Counted from the first letter of the stretch, positions 23,145 to 35,639 are shown. The stretch: DNA of 64,000 bases from Fasciola hepatica (GCA_948099385.1 CANUEZ040000070.1:306001-370000), one strand, 5' to 3'. Numbers and translations: made by a program. Notes: generated by a model from the letters alone, not told the origin.

Positions 23145-26100
23145 CTCCTAGAATCTAGACCACGTACCACCAAAAACACCCCTTGGACTTTTTTCAGTAC
23201 AATTTTCTATGCTTGGGAAGAACTTAGTTGAATCTGGGTAGCATGGCTGCATGCTGTCGCTCGTGGGTCTGGCCTGGTTACTACCAAGTTGAGCTTGAAA
23301 ATCGGTCTCGTAGTTGTGCTTTCTTTCTGCTGTGTCTGTTTAAAAGTGTTAGCTTGACTGGTGAGCCTGCTTGCTAGTCTGTTGGTATGATTCTTGATGC
23401 CTTTAATCGGGTGTCGGAGGCGGACAGCACGTTTGCTTCGAAAATTCGAGAGCTTCAAGCAGGCCTGTATGTCTGCAAAGTAATCGAGAATGGATTTCAT
23501 TTGAATTGTCTGCTTAACCCCAGGTTGCAAAGTGGTAACTTTAAATAACGCGAACTTTGATTCATAGTGCGTCGTGGCATGTGGCACGTGGCGTGCGCGC
23601 CGATAGGCTAAGTCGGCGTACACTTTTCTGCGAAGAAGGGTAGGATAGAATAATTAGGTCAAGGTGGTCTGTACATGACATGGTAAAATGAAAGGAAAAC
23701 CTTGACTGGTGGACTTGTTCAAGTAGGACGTGTTAGACTGCCGGGTTGGGGTCCATGACACCCACCTTCCAGACAACTGGAGACATAAATGATATGGGTG
23801 GATGTCGCGGCCAGTGGCGAAGGTGTTTTCGAGTCCTTCCTTCATCTTCGCGATTTCGGCTCATTCATTTATTTTCGGTTTTTCAGTTTTTGTCTCTATT
23901 TATTTTGTCCTCTGTTCGACCATACTGCAAGATAGCAGAGATAATCAGATCATGGACCTTCAAAGTTAACGGTTGGTTGAACCGATCAGAGCCGGAATGA
24001 ACTAAATAGCCTAGGGAACTGACACAAGGACAATAGTGGCAACGTAAAGCTGCACTGCATCAATAAATCTAGTCGTTCACGTATTCCATCTAATTTTCAC
24101 CGACTGTTGAATACAGTTGTAACTATTGACCTTTCGTCTGTCCCGTCGGCTATTTAGTCCAGTACAGTTCATTTTGCTCTACTATCTGAACCGAAGAGAT
24201 CAAATATGGCTTTGTCATCATATATCAATTATCTTTGAATTTTTGGTTACCTTTTCAGCCGGTTTTGGGTGTTGCGAGTTCGCCATTACAAGGGTGAGAT
24301 CACTAGTTATGTTTTGAAGCCTTACCTACCTGGCTCTGTTCATCGAAGCTTAGAGTGGGATTGTGCTCTAAATAATTTCCGAGACCTTGAGAAGAATAAT
24401 TGGAATACAACGAGCAAATCCACCTCTCGTGAGCCGTCACAGGAGGTATTATCCTACAAAACAGTGTTACTCAAAATATTTTGCTAGTGTGGTCTGTCAC
24501 AGTCCCTATCTTCATAAGTGATGAAAGTGCGAATTCAGTCCACCAGGCCTGGTACATAGCACTGGTCAACTGAGGGGTCATAAGAAACTAAATAGTAAAT
24601 GTGATCAAACCCCAGGTGTCTTCTTTGTTAAATCACTAATTGTTCGCATGATTACTTCTCGACGGTTATTGGTGGGGTAACGGACGCAGAAGAGTAGAGT
24701 GCAGATTTTGACGTGCGCGAATTTAGCTGGAAAATGTGGAAATGTCTCAGACTTTTTCAACAGTTGCACTGTCTTTCAAACCGGTAGTTTCTCAAACTTC
24801 TTCCGATAGGCGTTCTGCTTGTGCTAGATTTACGCGACCAAGCGTATCACCTTCCGGAATATTTCACTACCCATGGTTTGTGGGTAATTTTTTTAATGGG
24901 ATTACTTTTGGTTCACATGGTGAGTTTGGATTGGTTCATCGAACATATGCAAACATGTGCTCACAGCAACTGCGTCATTCTGCCGCTACGGACTGTTCGG
25001 GCCGGTTGTTGAGGTGAACGAGTACCCGTAAACGGTTCTGCAGTTTTGGCTTTCGGTGTAACATCCTGGTACGGGTTTTTGAATTTGCTGGACAGTATGT
25101 TGTGCAGATTCAGAACTTTAGGAAGATGGACACATTTCCGAAGCACAAAGTCCCATAACAAGGAAAATAACTGTTACGTACTTCTTCTGGCTCGGTGATA
25201 CCGGTGCCGGAACTCGTGAACGAAAACAGGGCTCCTTTCATAGTCATGCCATTCTGAGTAGCATTTGTTTTATTGCCTTATTTAAGTGTACTGTTAGAAA
25301 GTTGCCAAATGAGTCTTCTTTCACGAGCTCGACCCAGGTTTGATACCTAAACACTACGAGTTTCCACATAACTATGACATGAATAAAGCACTTTAGAACT
25401 AGAGAGTTGATTCGCAACGTGCGGTCATTAGCCATCAAGAATTTAGATTCGGTAATGCGTGACGGAAAATTACTTCATCCCATCGCGATCACAGTTGATC
25501 CTGCTGAATCAACCTTTGTCTGGGCTATAGTACTTAGTATCGATTCCTGTCAATTGCGTTGTGGAAATACTCCAGCAACAATAGCCTAAGTCACAATGTA
25601 TGTTCATTGGCTGTTAGGAATTTACCTCATTCACAACGCAAACGGGATTTATTCGGCCACGTTGGAATAACAATTGATTCTTATGAATTCACATCCGTTA
25701 TCCAAAAATGCTTCATGTAGTGACACACATTCACACACATTCGATTTTTGATTACCCAAGCAGCACTGCCCAAAGCTTCCCCAACTAGGATGGGGTTAGA
25801 TATGCCCAACATACTGAACTTTTCACTGGAAAATGGCTACCTACTTTTCACCAATTATCCTTACTTCGTCTGATCACTCAAACTGCCATTGTAATATTTT
25901 CCAACCTTTCTGGCTTAGCTACTAGATTGCAGCTAGGTGTAAGCAAAACAACCAGTTTTACGGGAATGAAAATAGGTTTATTATATTAAAAGTATGGTAA
26001 ATGTGTACAAAAGACTTCCTTTCCCGTTGTTTGTCATTCTTCTATTCTTGCTGGTTTTTCGTGATGTTCATAGGACCTGTAAAATTAACGGGTGGGATGT

Positions 26101-26240
26101 CAAGTATCAGTTATTTATACAAAAACAATTACACAAATTATACTCGCGGTTTTATAACTAAAACCACCATGGGATTGCAAGAAATTCCTCGAAGTAAATC
26201 CATATGTAAATATATGTATGTATAACTATGTATATACTTA
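23145..26240. other. Unrecognised right-arm DNA
   Basis: This is the partner of left-arm 3415-6550. It holds the right-private insertion at 24933-25163 and lacks the left-private one. Short frames (23207-23623, 23654-23845, 24736-25017, 26001-26225) have no recognisable motif. Confidence 0.55.
24933..25163. mobile_element. About 230 bp insertion private to the right arm
   Basis: The left arm reads ggattggttcataactgtt without a break (reverse complement near 4480). The right arm has about 230 bp inside this, between ggttcat and aactgtt. The pairing sum changes from 29658 to 29428. Ends and target duplication are not clear, and no coding sequence is recognised. Confidence 0.7.
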
Positions 26241-26243
26241 TAC

Positions 26244-26246
<3 letters not shown>

Positions 26247-26294
<48 letters not shown>
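26247..26294. repeat. (AT)n microsatellite, right-arm copy, about 48 bp
   Basis: This is the shorter partner of the tract at 3320-3409. Repeat length has changed since the arms separated. Confidence 0.98.
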
Positions 26295-26295
<1 letters not shown>

Positions 26296-26666
26296 GTAAA
26301 TAGATAATGTTCGTGTAGCAGACGATTGCAAACAAACAGGCACAGGTGAGATGAATGAAGAAGTCGGAATGGCAGTTTATAGACTTTAATCAGTTCAGAA
26401 TCAGATCATACAGCTGGAATAGAATCAGAGAACTATTAGCAAACATATGAACGAAAATTAGGATGAAACGAAAGTGTTTAGTTCATCATATTCACTATCG
26501 CCGGGGATGCTTTAAGGAGTGACATACCAGCGAAACCCAAAGGATGCGGTATACACGGTGAATAAAGTTCAACGACAGCTAAAGAGGTTGAAGAGCTCAA
26601 GCTTCCCTGTTGATTTCTTCCACTGAGTCGAACTTTCCCGGTTCTTCAAAGGACGGGGAGAGTGAG

Positions 26667-28117
26667 TTACTGTCTGAGTTCACTGGGGCTTTTCGTCGTC
26701 GGATTTGTCGTGTCTGAATGTTCAGGCGCATCTACCGTAGGCATATGTTCCACTACGGATAGAGGGTTGTGTGTAGATAGGGCAAGGTATTTGAGAGATA
26801 CAGTAACTTCCCGGCCATCATCGTAACGCATATGTGGGTAGTTGGGATTGCACTCCACGAGTTATTCATTTTCTACCAGAGGGTCGAGTTTAGATGCACC
26901 ATCAACTGCGGATAAGTGCACAGTCAGATTTCAGTAGCCAAGTGGAGATTGACTTACCCGTGGTAGCTTCACAGTTGTACTGGAAGAGACTTTCGTGAGG
27001 CTTGGTATTAGTAGTCGTACAGAGAAGGGAACTGACAGAATCAAGTACATCTGGAAGTACAGCTTCCCATTGTGTAATGTGCATTTGGCGGCACTTGATT
27101 GCAAGTGTTGTAGATTTCCAGAGGGTATCATTAAGGCTTTTTACTTAACCGCTACGTAACGGACTGTTGGCAGTCTTGCGACTGGTTGCGATACCTCCAC
27201 TGTGAAGGAAAATTTGAAGTTCCTCGGACGTAAATGAAGATCTACGATCGGAGTGCATGAAGGTGAGCATTCCGAAAATACGGAACCAGGTAGTTAACCA
27301 TCTAATGACTGCCGAAGTAGACATGTCAGATCAAGAACACGCGAATGGAAATCGTGAAAATTCATCAATGATGGTGAGCAAAAACGACTTTTGGTGTCGC
27401 TAGGCAGGGGTTCTTTAAAATCGATGCTGAGACAGTCGAACGGTTGCGTTGCCTTGATGAGGTGCAATTTTGTCGGCCTGTAGAATCTAGGCTTGATTTC
27501 CGCACTCGTTTGACACTGAGAGCTGGCAGACTTCACATTAACAACGATGAAGGGTAGGTTTCGTGTTCGTATAAAATGATCATACACTTTACTTTAGGGC
27601 GGCAAGAAGAGTTAAACAAAGCAATCAAGTCAAAGTTAGTCAAAGTTCCACAGAATCCTCGAGAAAAAGTATCCGCTTCATGATTTATCGAGCCGGGACC
27701 ACAAATTTTTATGAATCGGAGACCTGACAACTCCAAACGTTAACTCCGTGTTTTTTTCGTTTTGTTTACCTCTGGGTGACTGACCAAACACGGAAGCAAC
27801 AGATCGTTGGTCAGTTATCAACTTGAAATGGAAACCAACCAGAAAACCAAACCGTTTCCGCAAGGCCTCTAAAATGGCACACGCTTCTTTCTCCACCACC
27901 GAAAGCTGACGTTGTGAAGGTGGGCTCGGGAAAAGAAAGCCACCGGACGGCCATTTTGATTGAGAGATGCGGCGATTGCAATGACTGATGCATCTGTCTC
28001 CACAAGCAGAGGGACACCAGGCTCGATGACCACACAAACAACATTAGGGGTGGTACTTTGATACTTCGAGTTCCCAGGCAACAATTACGTGGTTACCGTA
28101 CTTCGTTCGGCAGCGCA
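26667..28117 (-). pseudogene. pol: Gypsy RNase H-integrase relic, right-arm copy
   Basis: This is the reverse-complement partner of 1500-2947. The RNase H reading here keeps VPLLVETDASVIAIAASLN, where the left copy has DPS instead of the usual DAS. INHEADTFSRG, the end of the RNase H region, is also better preserved here (near 27680). Frame breaks elsewhere are largely shared with the left copy, so most of the decay predates the separation of the arms. Confidence 0.85.
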
Positions 28118-28732
28118 ACACGTGACCTCTCATGACGAACGGTTGATGTCGACTGGATAAAGGCCATAAGCCAAAGCCGTGTGGTTTCTTCTATCTGATG
28201 CCACCGAAGTAAATAGGAATATCGTCAAAAATATTCTCGCTAGATAAACGGCAGTCAAATTTTCGTATTTCCCTAGATCTACCGAAGATACAATAATCAT
28301 TTGGTTTGGATATACTAGTTTTCCGGACACTCTACCAGTGCATGTCCGAATAACAATGCAGTGAACTGTATATCCATACACAGTTAGACTCTGGACAGTG
28401 TCCCCATATAAAAACCAGTCAAAAACAATCGAACAGTGTCGTTAAACTCCTCTTTCTTTAGGCGGTAAAGCTTGTTGCTTCGAAAGCACACGAACCACAT
28501 GAACAATAAAAGGACCATGACATAAAATCCCGAATTGGGAAAGGCCCAAAATGTTTTCTTTGACGAGTCCACAGTAATCCGTGAATACACTTCAGGCTTG
28601 TAAGATAATTTGAGGCTCGTCGAACCATTCTTGTGGATCTTCATATGGTAGATAAAAGAAGCAACGTAATGATCACTGCCTCACATGTAAACAAGCTTAC
28701 TAAGTCCCTGAACGAAAAATAAATAGGACTTT

Positions 28733-29035
28733 GTAGTAATCACAACAAACTGAACTGACAGGACTATTGAAATCGCCCCCACTCAGAACTACGCGAACGA
28801 AAGTAGCAAGAAGACGAAGGCTGCTGAACAGCACGTTCATTGTATTTCAGAACTGGTTCGTATAAACATGTTATATCAGAGAAAATAATTGACAGACTAG
28901 AAGGTGACTAATTATAGGGAGTTTTTGTCGTACCTGTCCTCGACGACCTTCATTGGTTAAGGCTCAGCTGCGTGCGTGATTACGAAACTGTACCTGGTCG
29001 TATGTGACATGTGACAGCGGCTGCATCACCACAAT
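28733..29035 (-). mobile_element. 302 bp LTR, right-arm copy
   Basis: This is the reverse-complement partner of 584-885 within the right arm, with a few substitutions. It has the same surroundings as the left copy, so it was present before the arms formed. Confidence 0.75.
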
Positions 29036-29510
29036 TTTTTAACATATGCCGGCTGTCTTAGACATGAAAGCAGTATTTCTTGTGAATCGCAATCACACAA
29101 CACACACGCACTTCTAGAAATTTATTAGTGTCTCTGAAACAGATATCTAGCAGAGGTTGAGATACGCGTCACACAATTCAAAAAGACGTCAAGAGCCCCA
29201 TCGTGGTACATTATAAATCAATCACAAATATGACAAAACTTTGTGTACCTCAACGCTAAGCACTCCGTGAATTAGATTAGGACGAACGCAAGCGATTTCG
29301 GGATCGCCCGAGGTTCAAGCTGGTAAATCAACAAAATGTCTGTAGAAAATGAAGGTAAAGGGACACGTGACAAAATTAACGCACCCATCAGTCAGGGGTC
29401 GTGCAGGGTCATTGTCCGGTGTTCATTTCAGCTCGGTTCAGTTTGCACAGGACAGGTAATGCCCACGGTCAATCGAGGGTCCACTATTCCGTCGGCGGTA
29501 TGCACACTAG

Positions 29511-31217
29511 TCACGCACCCACCAGTATGCAGTGTATTTCGTCGATTCCTCGGTGAAAATAAGAGGGAAATGTGAAACCTGATCGCACATCCACTGCGAC
29601 AAACATTATGCATCGTGAGAGTTTTCCGAGTGAATGCCTGGACGCCCCTAGTTCTACCACCCCTTCTGGTAGTCTATTCCAGTAGTTTACCACCCTATTT
29701 CTAAAGAAGTGAGATCTAGCTATCAACCTAGATCGAGCTTTCTCTAGCTTCATCCCATGACCTATTGTTCGGGAGTCTGGCGTCATATGGAATAAGCTCT
29801 GCTTCCTAAGCCCAGAAAAGTCTTTCATTACTTCGAACATCTCTATGAGATCTTCTCGAAGTCTCATTCTTTCCAACGAGAAAAGATTGAGATCACAGAG
29901 TCTCTGTTCATACGTCTTATCCCTCTGCCCTTCAACCATTCGCGTCGCGAGACATTGAACTTTCTCCAAGCAGGTGGCTTCCTTTTGTAGAAAAATGACC
30001 AAGCCTGTACGCTACCTTCTAATGGAGGTTGTACTATAGCCATGCAAATGTGTACGAATATTTCCGGATGCGGGCAAGACAATGCTTATTGTAGTTCAAA
30101 GAGTTCACCGCAAGCCTTTTGTGCAGCTGTGTTGCACCAGTCCGACCGTTTAAAGTCACTGTTCATGATAACTCCGAGGTCTTTAACCCTACTAACTGTT
30201 TCAATGACGAACAGCAGTCGATCACGAGCAACAGTTAGGCTTTCTGTTGCCCTTCGCAACATGGCTTTTTCCAGCTTCGAGCGGTAAGTTCCACTTGTAA
30301 GCCCAGTCCAGGACGGTCCCAATATTCCTGCCGAAATCACCCCTACCCTCAGATCCTACACCTTCCAAGTCATCCACAAAAACTAAATTAGGCGATTGAA
30401 GGGCGAATGCCAGGTCGTTTATAAACAACGAGAATAGTATCGGGCCTAGGACGGATCCTTGAGGTACACCACTGGTAGCCTTCACCAAACTAGAGCACCT
30501 GTCCCCTACTTTGACCTAAAAAGTCCTGCAGGAAAGAAAGTCCACCAGCTACCTATATACTGACCCACCCGTACCGAAAGTCCCCAACTTGGACAGCAAC
30601 AGACGATGGTTAACGGAGTCAAATGCCTTGCCAAAGTCAAGGTAGCATACTTTGACTTGTTTACCTTCATCCATTCGTCCAGTCACTTCATCTAGGAAGC
30701 ACAAGAGATTGGACAGACAATATCTATCTTTTAGGGATCCATGTTGGGTTGGGCTTAGCATGGAGTGCTTCAGTAAATGCTGACTGATGTGGGAACGGAT
30801 GATCATCTCAGGGACTTCACATAGGATGCTAGTTAAGTCTGTCGACCTTTAATTATCCATAGCCGAATTAGGTATACTCTTATGTATAGCCACGACGGCC
30901 GCTCTTTTTCAGTCCTGAGGCAGATTACTATGGTTCAACGTGGACCTGTACAGCTTGCATGCTGATGGAGCTATGATATCCCCCAATGGCTTGAAGATAG
31001 CTGGATGAAAGCCATCTGGAACCGCTGATTTATGGACATTTAGTTCCTGTATGTGCTTCCGCACGACTTCCTCTGAAAGATTTAGATCGTTTAACTCCGG
31101 AGGAGGATACTCCGGATTCAAATCAACTCGCATCTCACTATCTACTCTATGTACACTACCAAAGTATTTACCCAGGTTGTCTGTTTTGCTCTGGTCATCA
31201 GTGGCAATACAGACCAC
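29511..31217 (-). pseudogene. CR1-like LINE reverse transcriptase, broken
   Basis: Read from 31217 down, the frames give a lead-in (LNLSEEVVRKHIQELNVHKS, then PDGFHPAIFKPL), RT motif A VCYLDFGKAFDSVNHRLLLS (near 30620), motif B SGVPQGSVLGPILFSLFIND (near 30440), an FVDD active box (near 30385) and the thumb (VKDLGVIMNSDFKRSDWCN). The C-terminal region includes VQAWSFF, CLEKVQCLATRMVEGQRDKT, LCDLNLFSLERMRLREDLIE and VVNYWNRLPEGVVEL. This series is typical of CR1-clade LINEs. Three or more frameshifts and stops separate the parts. The 3' end runs into the right arm. The missing endonuclease may be the segment at 33013-33960. Confidence 0.9.
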
Positions 31218-31224
31218 AAGGCTG

Positions 31225-31630
31225 ATCCGGCTACATCATTCAGTGTCCTATACAGGGTTCAACCGAACGAGTCAAAATCAGTCAGATATAGGACACTAGC
31301 GACGGCTGAGGCAATCGGCATCCGGCTATTGCGGCCCAAGCTGTGTTCACAAAAGAAGCTGGTCCAAGCACTTGAACTTCCGTGGCCGAAGGTCAATGAC
31401 GTCATGCTCGAATGTGATGCCGACCCTGTTAATCTATCGATGAGTCGGCTAACCAATCGAGTGACTGACTGACGGATTGACTAACCGATTGAATTTGTCC
31501 TTTTTCTTCCCTTAATTTGGTTCATATAAATGTGATTGTAATTGGCTTGAGAATGAAATCACCGAAAACATGTTCGCCTACGCCTTGTTTACTGATGTTA
31601 ATCAAGGGCTTTTTCCGTTTACTCAAGATA
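31225..31630 (+). pseudogene. Penelope-like element 3' fragment
   Basis: An open reading at 31290-31390 gives LATAEAIGIRLLRPKLCSQK and then KLVQALELPWP, the C-terminus of PLE GIY-YIG proteins (compare 43380-43470 and 20560-20640). It is followed by a tail with cgaaaacatgttcgcc at 31563-31578, related to tails near 35211-35236 and 43684-43712. All of the RT is gone. It is inserted next to the CR1-like LINE and abuts the third arm copy. Confidence 0.8.
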
Positions 31631-33012
31631 CCAATCAGATCCAGATCACCTCCAGCCACCAACTGGAATTGAGTCAACCATGAATCGGGCACTTTTGCGA
31701 TCAATCTTTGGATGCCGGCAGTACTCTTCCCTATTCACTCAAAATTTCGTGACACGAGCCCGCCCACTGATTTTGGACCGATAGTCCGACGTGTCGCAGT
31801 GCGACGAGTAACGTGAAAAGACACTGCGCTGTCCTATACAAACTATCGTTGACCAACCAGTACTAGCCCCATTCGCGCCATCTAAACAGACCTTGCTGAT
31901 CACCAACGCTTCTGAAGCGAGGATTGGAGCAGTTCTGGAACAAGATACCCAATAATCTGTTTATTGTGTATTCTCAGTGCTGCAGTGAAGGGTTATTCCT
32001 AGAGGCAGGAAAAAGCTTTGGCCATTAGCTGGGTGGTACGTAGATGACACAAGTTTCTACTTGGACTAAAGTTCACGAAGGTCACCGACCGCTGAGCTCT
32101 TCAGCCCGTATATAACCTAAGCAAATCTATCAGCAAATCCACGACTACTAAGCTTCAGTGATAGATAACTTTTGGGTACTCATAGAAAGAATGCAATCAC
32201 AGCGAACGTGAACTAGTGAACTGTCCAGGACCACAAAATCCGTACCCAGTGAAACATTTCTTACATTGTATTCCTTCTACCTTTGAACTTTACGAAACTG
32301 CGGCACGATTTCCCAGCTGCTTCGAGAATTTACAAGACTGATCGAGACCTTCCCATGAAGATGGTGCAGCCCAAAAACAGAGGTTTTCCCCCATTCATTC
32401 TGTGGTGTCCATTGCACGGACTATTGCGATGTTTGACAAGAACATCTATACGGTCGTGTCCACGCATGCCCCTGATGTGAGCTTGGAGGCCGTTATATCC
32501 CAGATTCGTGATAGTGAAAGAAAGTAGTTGTTTTTATTTCATTTTCGCTTTTGTCAACAGGGAGATAGTATTTCACTGGAGAACAAGAAATTCTCGCATG
32601 TTTATGAGCCTTCGAAAAGTGGCATCTGTACTTATTTTGGCCTCCGTTCGTATTATGTACTGGTCTCTCGGCACTTGTTAGAATTCTCAGTCGTGTTAAA
32701 AAATGTCAACAACTTCTGATAACAAATCGGTATTACACCTAACTCCAAGAATCGAGTGACCGACAGTTTGTCACGCCCACCACTACAAAAATCAAATGTG
32801 AATGATGATACCAAATAAATCAAGATAATAGTTACCCTAGATAAGATTCATATTGGAGCAACTAGCATAAATATTCTGAAAGAAATTTCCCAAGCCGATT
32901 CAACTGTAAGTTGAATGCCTTAGTTCCTGATGACATAATGGCCAGAAAAACATTCAATTCCAGTTGAACTTATTCCATACTTAGTTCTCCACAATGAACT
33001 ATCAGTTGTCGC
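31631..33012 (+). repeat. Third copy of the inner arm segment
   Basis: This matches right-arm 15201-16560 in the same orientation and left-arm 11170-12570 in reverse. It starts at ataccaatcagatcc and ends at ctatcagttgtcg. It keeps the 29 bp (cccctgatgtgagcttgg and following) that the left arm has and the right arm lacks, and also shares cgtgatag and cactggagaac with the left arm. Its start falls inside the Gypsy RT-RNase H relic. It carries no intact frame. It lies between two parts of a LINE on the other strand. Confidence 0.93.
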
Positions 33013-33960
33013 CCAGTCAGTGTACTGTAGGGGTTTTTATGCTTCCTTAATTCGTTCGGTCAGTGTCCGCAGTAAGCAAACATCCTGGTTGCTGTGTGTA
33101 ATTGGTGCCCTGTAGACAAAGACAACAGTAGTACTTCTGCTTTGAAGGATGATCGTACCTGCGCAAAGCTGTGCATTACTAGTAGACCTCTTGGTCAGAG
33201 ACTCCAGATGGCTCGTACCTGGCCTATTGAGGAAGGCTATTCCTCCTTGTTTCTTATTCCACACGTGTTGGTGTAAAACACTATCGCATTTGCCCCGTCG
33301 CCTAGGTGTATGATATCATTTAGTCCTGCTCGGTTCTCGGGAGCAAAACCCGAGAGGATAGCAAGTATTTTGTATCGATCATCCCCACTGGGGTGCATGA
33401 AGACGGCGAATGATCTAAGACTTCCGACGGCTCTCATTCCATCCATATGATAGTTGCCATGGCACCAAGATTGGCAAGGGTCTCGCAGTCCCCACCTTCT
33501 GATCTTACTGCCGATTTTCATCTTCCTACACGTCCTCAGTTGCAACTATTCCCGACCACGTACGTGACTTCTTTACTACTATCGGACAGGTAGCCCAAGT
33601 GCCGAGTAGGACATTTTGCTGTCCTCGGGATTTTCTCATCAGTGCCCTATCGGGTTCAACCAAGTTTCCACTTGGCACTAGAACATCAAGCCTTACTCTA
33701 TGCCCGTCTGATGCAATCCGATACCTGACCTTCATGGTGTGGGACACCAATTCTGCCCTCGCCAGCAGTCTGTCTTGGATGAACGCACCAGAGAACTCAA
33801 CTGGTATTGGTCTCTCGTTATGTACGCCTTTGATCGCGAGTGGTGACTTTTATGTCCCCAATTTTGGCACCCTTCTTAAAGCGGTAGGTTACGGAAAACC
33901 CTCAGTTAGCAGTGTCATAGACCCTCCCCCTACCCATGTCTCACCTAACCTTTGATTCCC
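33013..33960 (-). pseudogene. LINE 5' part (endonuclease-like), broken
   Basis: Minus-strand frames at 33750-33526, 33545-33237 and 33264-33037 include VVFVYRAPITHSNQD and LLRTLTERI. The VYRAP motif followed by D..LL is typical of the apurinic-type endonuclease of CR1 LINEs. The part at 33750-33600 (RVRLDVLVPSGNLVEPDRAL, then LMRKSRGQQNVLLG) could be the N-terminal protein. It ends abruptly at 33012, where the third arm copy begins. Together with 29511-31217 it may have formed one LINE before the insertion; about 250 codons between the two parts are missing. Confidence 0.5.
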
Positions 33961-34300
33961 TTAATAAAGATTCCTCCTAATTTAGGATCTGGAGCATGCT
34001 ACTTGAGACCCTTTCCATCGATAAGATCTGACTTTACAGATCCTCCACTTTACCTTTTAACACTGGGAGCTCAGGGTCGTCCACCCTGGCTGGTCTGTCT
34101 CTCGTAGTATTACACTCAGTCTTCTTTCAAGGCTGTCTTGCCTTCCTAGACTTCTGCTTATTTCACTGGCCCCCTTCTGTCTGCTTCAAGGAAGTTGAAG
34201 CAACGACGGCAGGGCAAGCTCTTCAAGCTCGTCTATTCGCCTCAGCAACTGCCTTCTTGGGCTTGTCTGCTACTTCCGCAAACGAAATTATGCTACTTTT
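33961..34300. other. No recognised feature
   Basis: Possibly the 5' leader of the LINE on the minus strand. I see nothing further. Confidence 0.4.
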
Positions 34301-35265
34301 GTACTATGTTTTGGGACTCATGCTAAGGGTACTATCTGGTGGAGTTTTGTGCCCCTCAAAATGAAGAGGAATCTTATACGCTGCTTGGATAACAGAGCAA
34401 GAGAACTCTGCTCCGAAGGCATAATAGGAAATGAACTCCTTTTTCTGCGGAGTGTTTTCTTGAGTAACGTCTCTCCTGAACTGTTTATCGACAAGACGAT
34501 GCAAGAAAATGAAGGGAAGTCAAAGGAGATAGAAGCCCCTAAGAAGGTACTATATGTGCGTTTGCCTTTCAAAGGCGACACGGAAGCCGAAATTATTCAA
34601 CGAAGATTATCAGGAGTAATCAACAGAACATTCTACGCTGCACAGTTACAAATCCTGTTCGTTTCCAAACCGATAGTGTGTTTTCGATTGAAGGACATAG
34701 TTCCGAATTCTGCAACCTCGTTTTGTGTGTTCTTTCACCTGTTCCTGTGGAACTAGGTACATTGGTCGCACGACTCGGCGCTTATCCGAACGCGTACGTG
34801 AACACCACCCGGCCTGGCTGAACACGGGAGCAATTAAGACCATTACGAATGCGGTGTGCTCACACCTTGTTGAGTCAAACCACTCAGTGGAGGTGATAAA
34901 CGCTTTTCGCACCATTTACAAAGTCCGAGGAAAGCAATCAAGATTTGTCAAGTGTCGCATCTTAGCCACAACCGAAGCAGTGAGTATTCTTCTCTACAAT
35001 CCTCCCCTGTGCGCTCAGAAACAATTTGTGCGAGACTTAAGCTTCCGTGGCCCACGTCATGGTCCTGAACACATGTACAGTCACTTGAACATTCCACACT
35101 GTGATCAATTTCACATGCACACACGCACGTGCAGAGACGGATTTGGATTATCATTCTCCGTTCTTATTTTGTGAATCATATATATTGGTATGTATTGGTA
35201 TGAGTACGAATAACTGAAAACGAGCTTGTTTACCACGTTGTTTATTCTCATTTAGTACAGTTATC
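34300..35265 (+). pseudogene. Penelope-like element, 5' truncated and frameshifted
   Basis: Two overlapping frames (34349-34756 and 34725-35174) together give the end of the RT region (PLKMKRNLIRCLDNRARELC), the linker VRLPFKGDTEAEIIQRRLSG, then after a shift the GIY-YIG domain: FTCSCGTRYIGRTTRRLSER, VREHHPAWL and ATTEAVSILLYNPPLCAQK. The RT palm is absent. The tail contains aactgaaaacgagcttgtt (35212-35230), shared with the element at 41549-43740. It is closer to that element than to the one at 19088. Confidence 0.85.
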
Positions 35266-35639
35266 CATGTAGTATGTACGATCCAAGGAACCATAGCTGA
35301 TTTAATCAGCCCTTCGCGGTTTCACTGCTTAAAGGTATGTACTTAGATATGCATGGCCTAATCTCTCAGACAAGCATATGACTACTAGCAACATCAGCCA
35401 GATTATTCACAGTCCTTAACCCGTTCAGCCGAAGCCGTCGGGGCACAGGATCAAAATCAATGAGCTAGCCGTTGGGCCGTGTCGCGGTTTCACGGAGCGT
35501 TAGCTTCACATGCGCACCACCACATGTTTTCATAGGAAGAGACGTTTCTCCGGGCGTCACTTTCCCATTCGTACAGCAACCCTGAAAACGACGTCCGACA
35601 ATCCGGCGAATCAGCTTGTTTTTTGGAAATTGATTGCCC

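Larger units (their letters stand above)
15012..29618. repeat. Right arm of the giant inverted repeat
   Basis: This is the reverse-complement partner of 1-12760. It is about 1.85 kb longer, mainly because a PLE sits at 19036-20981. It also carries a private segment of about 230 bp near 24933-25163 and lacks 29 bp near 16040 that the left arm and the third copy (31631-33012) both have. Its inner edge at about 15012 runs straight on into the spacer as one Gypsy RT reading, so this junction looks original and the left arm's inner edge looks derived. The true outer edge cannot be placed, because the matching sequence would lie left of the window. Confidence 0.95.

Noticed and set aside
1..29618. 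The arms as terminal inverted repeats of one giant DNA transposon (Maverick type)
   Set aside because: The arms contain several unrelated dead retroelements, the spacer is only 2.25 kb, and no viral-like capsid, polymerase B or integrase gene set is present.
31563..31578. Hammerhead ribozyme in the PLE tails near 31.56, 35.21 and 43.69 kb
   Set aside because: gaaaac is present, but no CUGANGA box lies at a usable distance.
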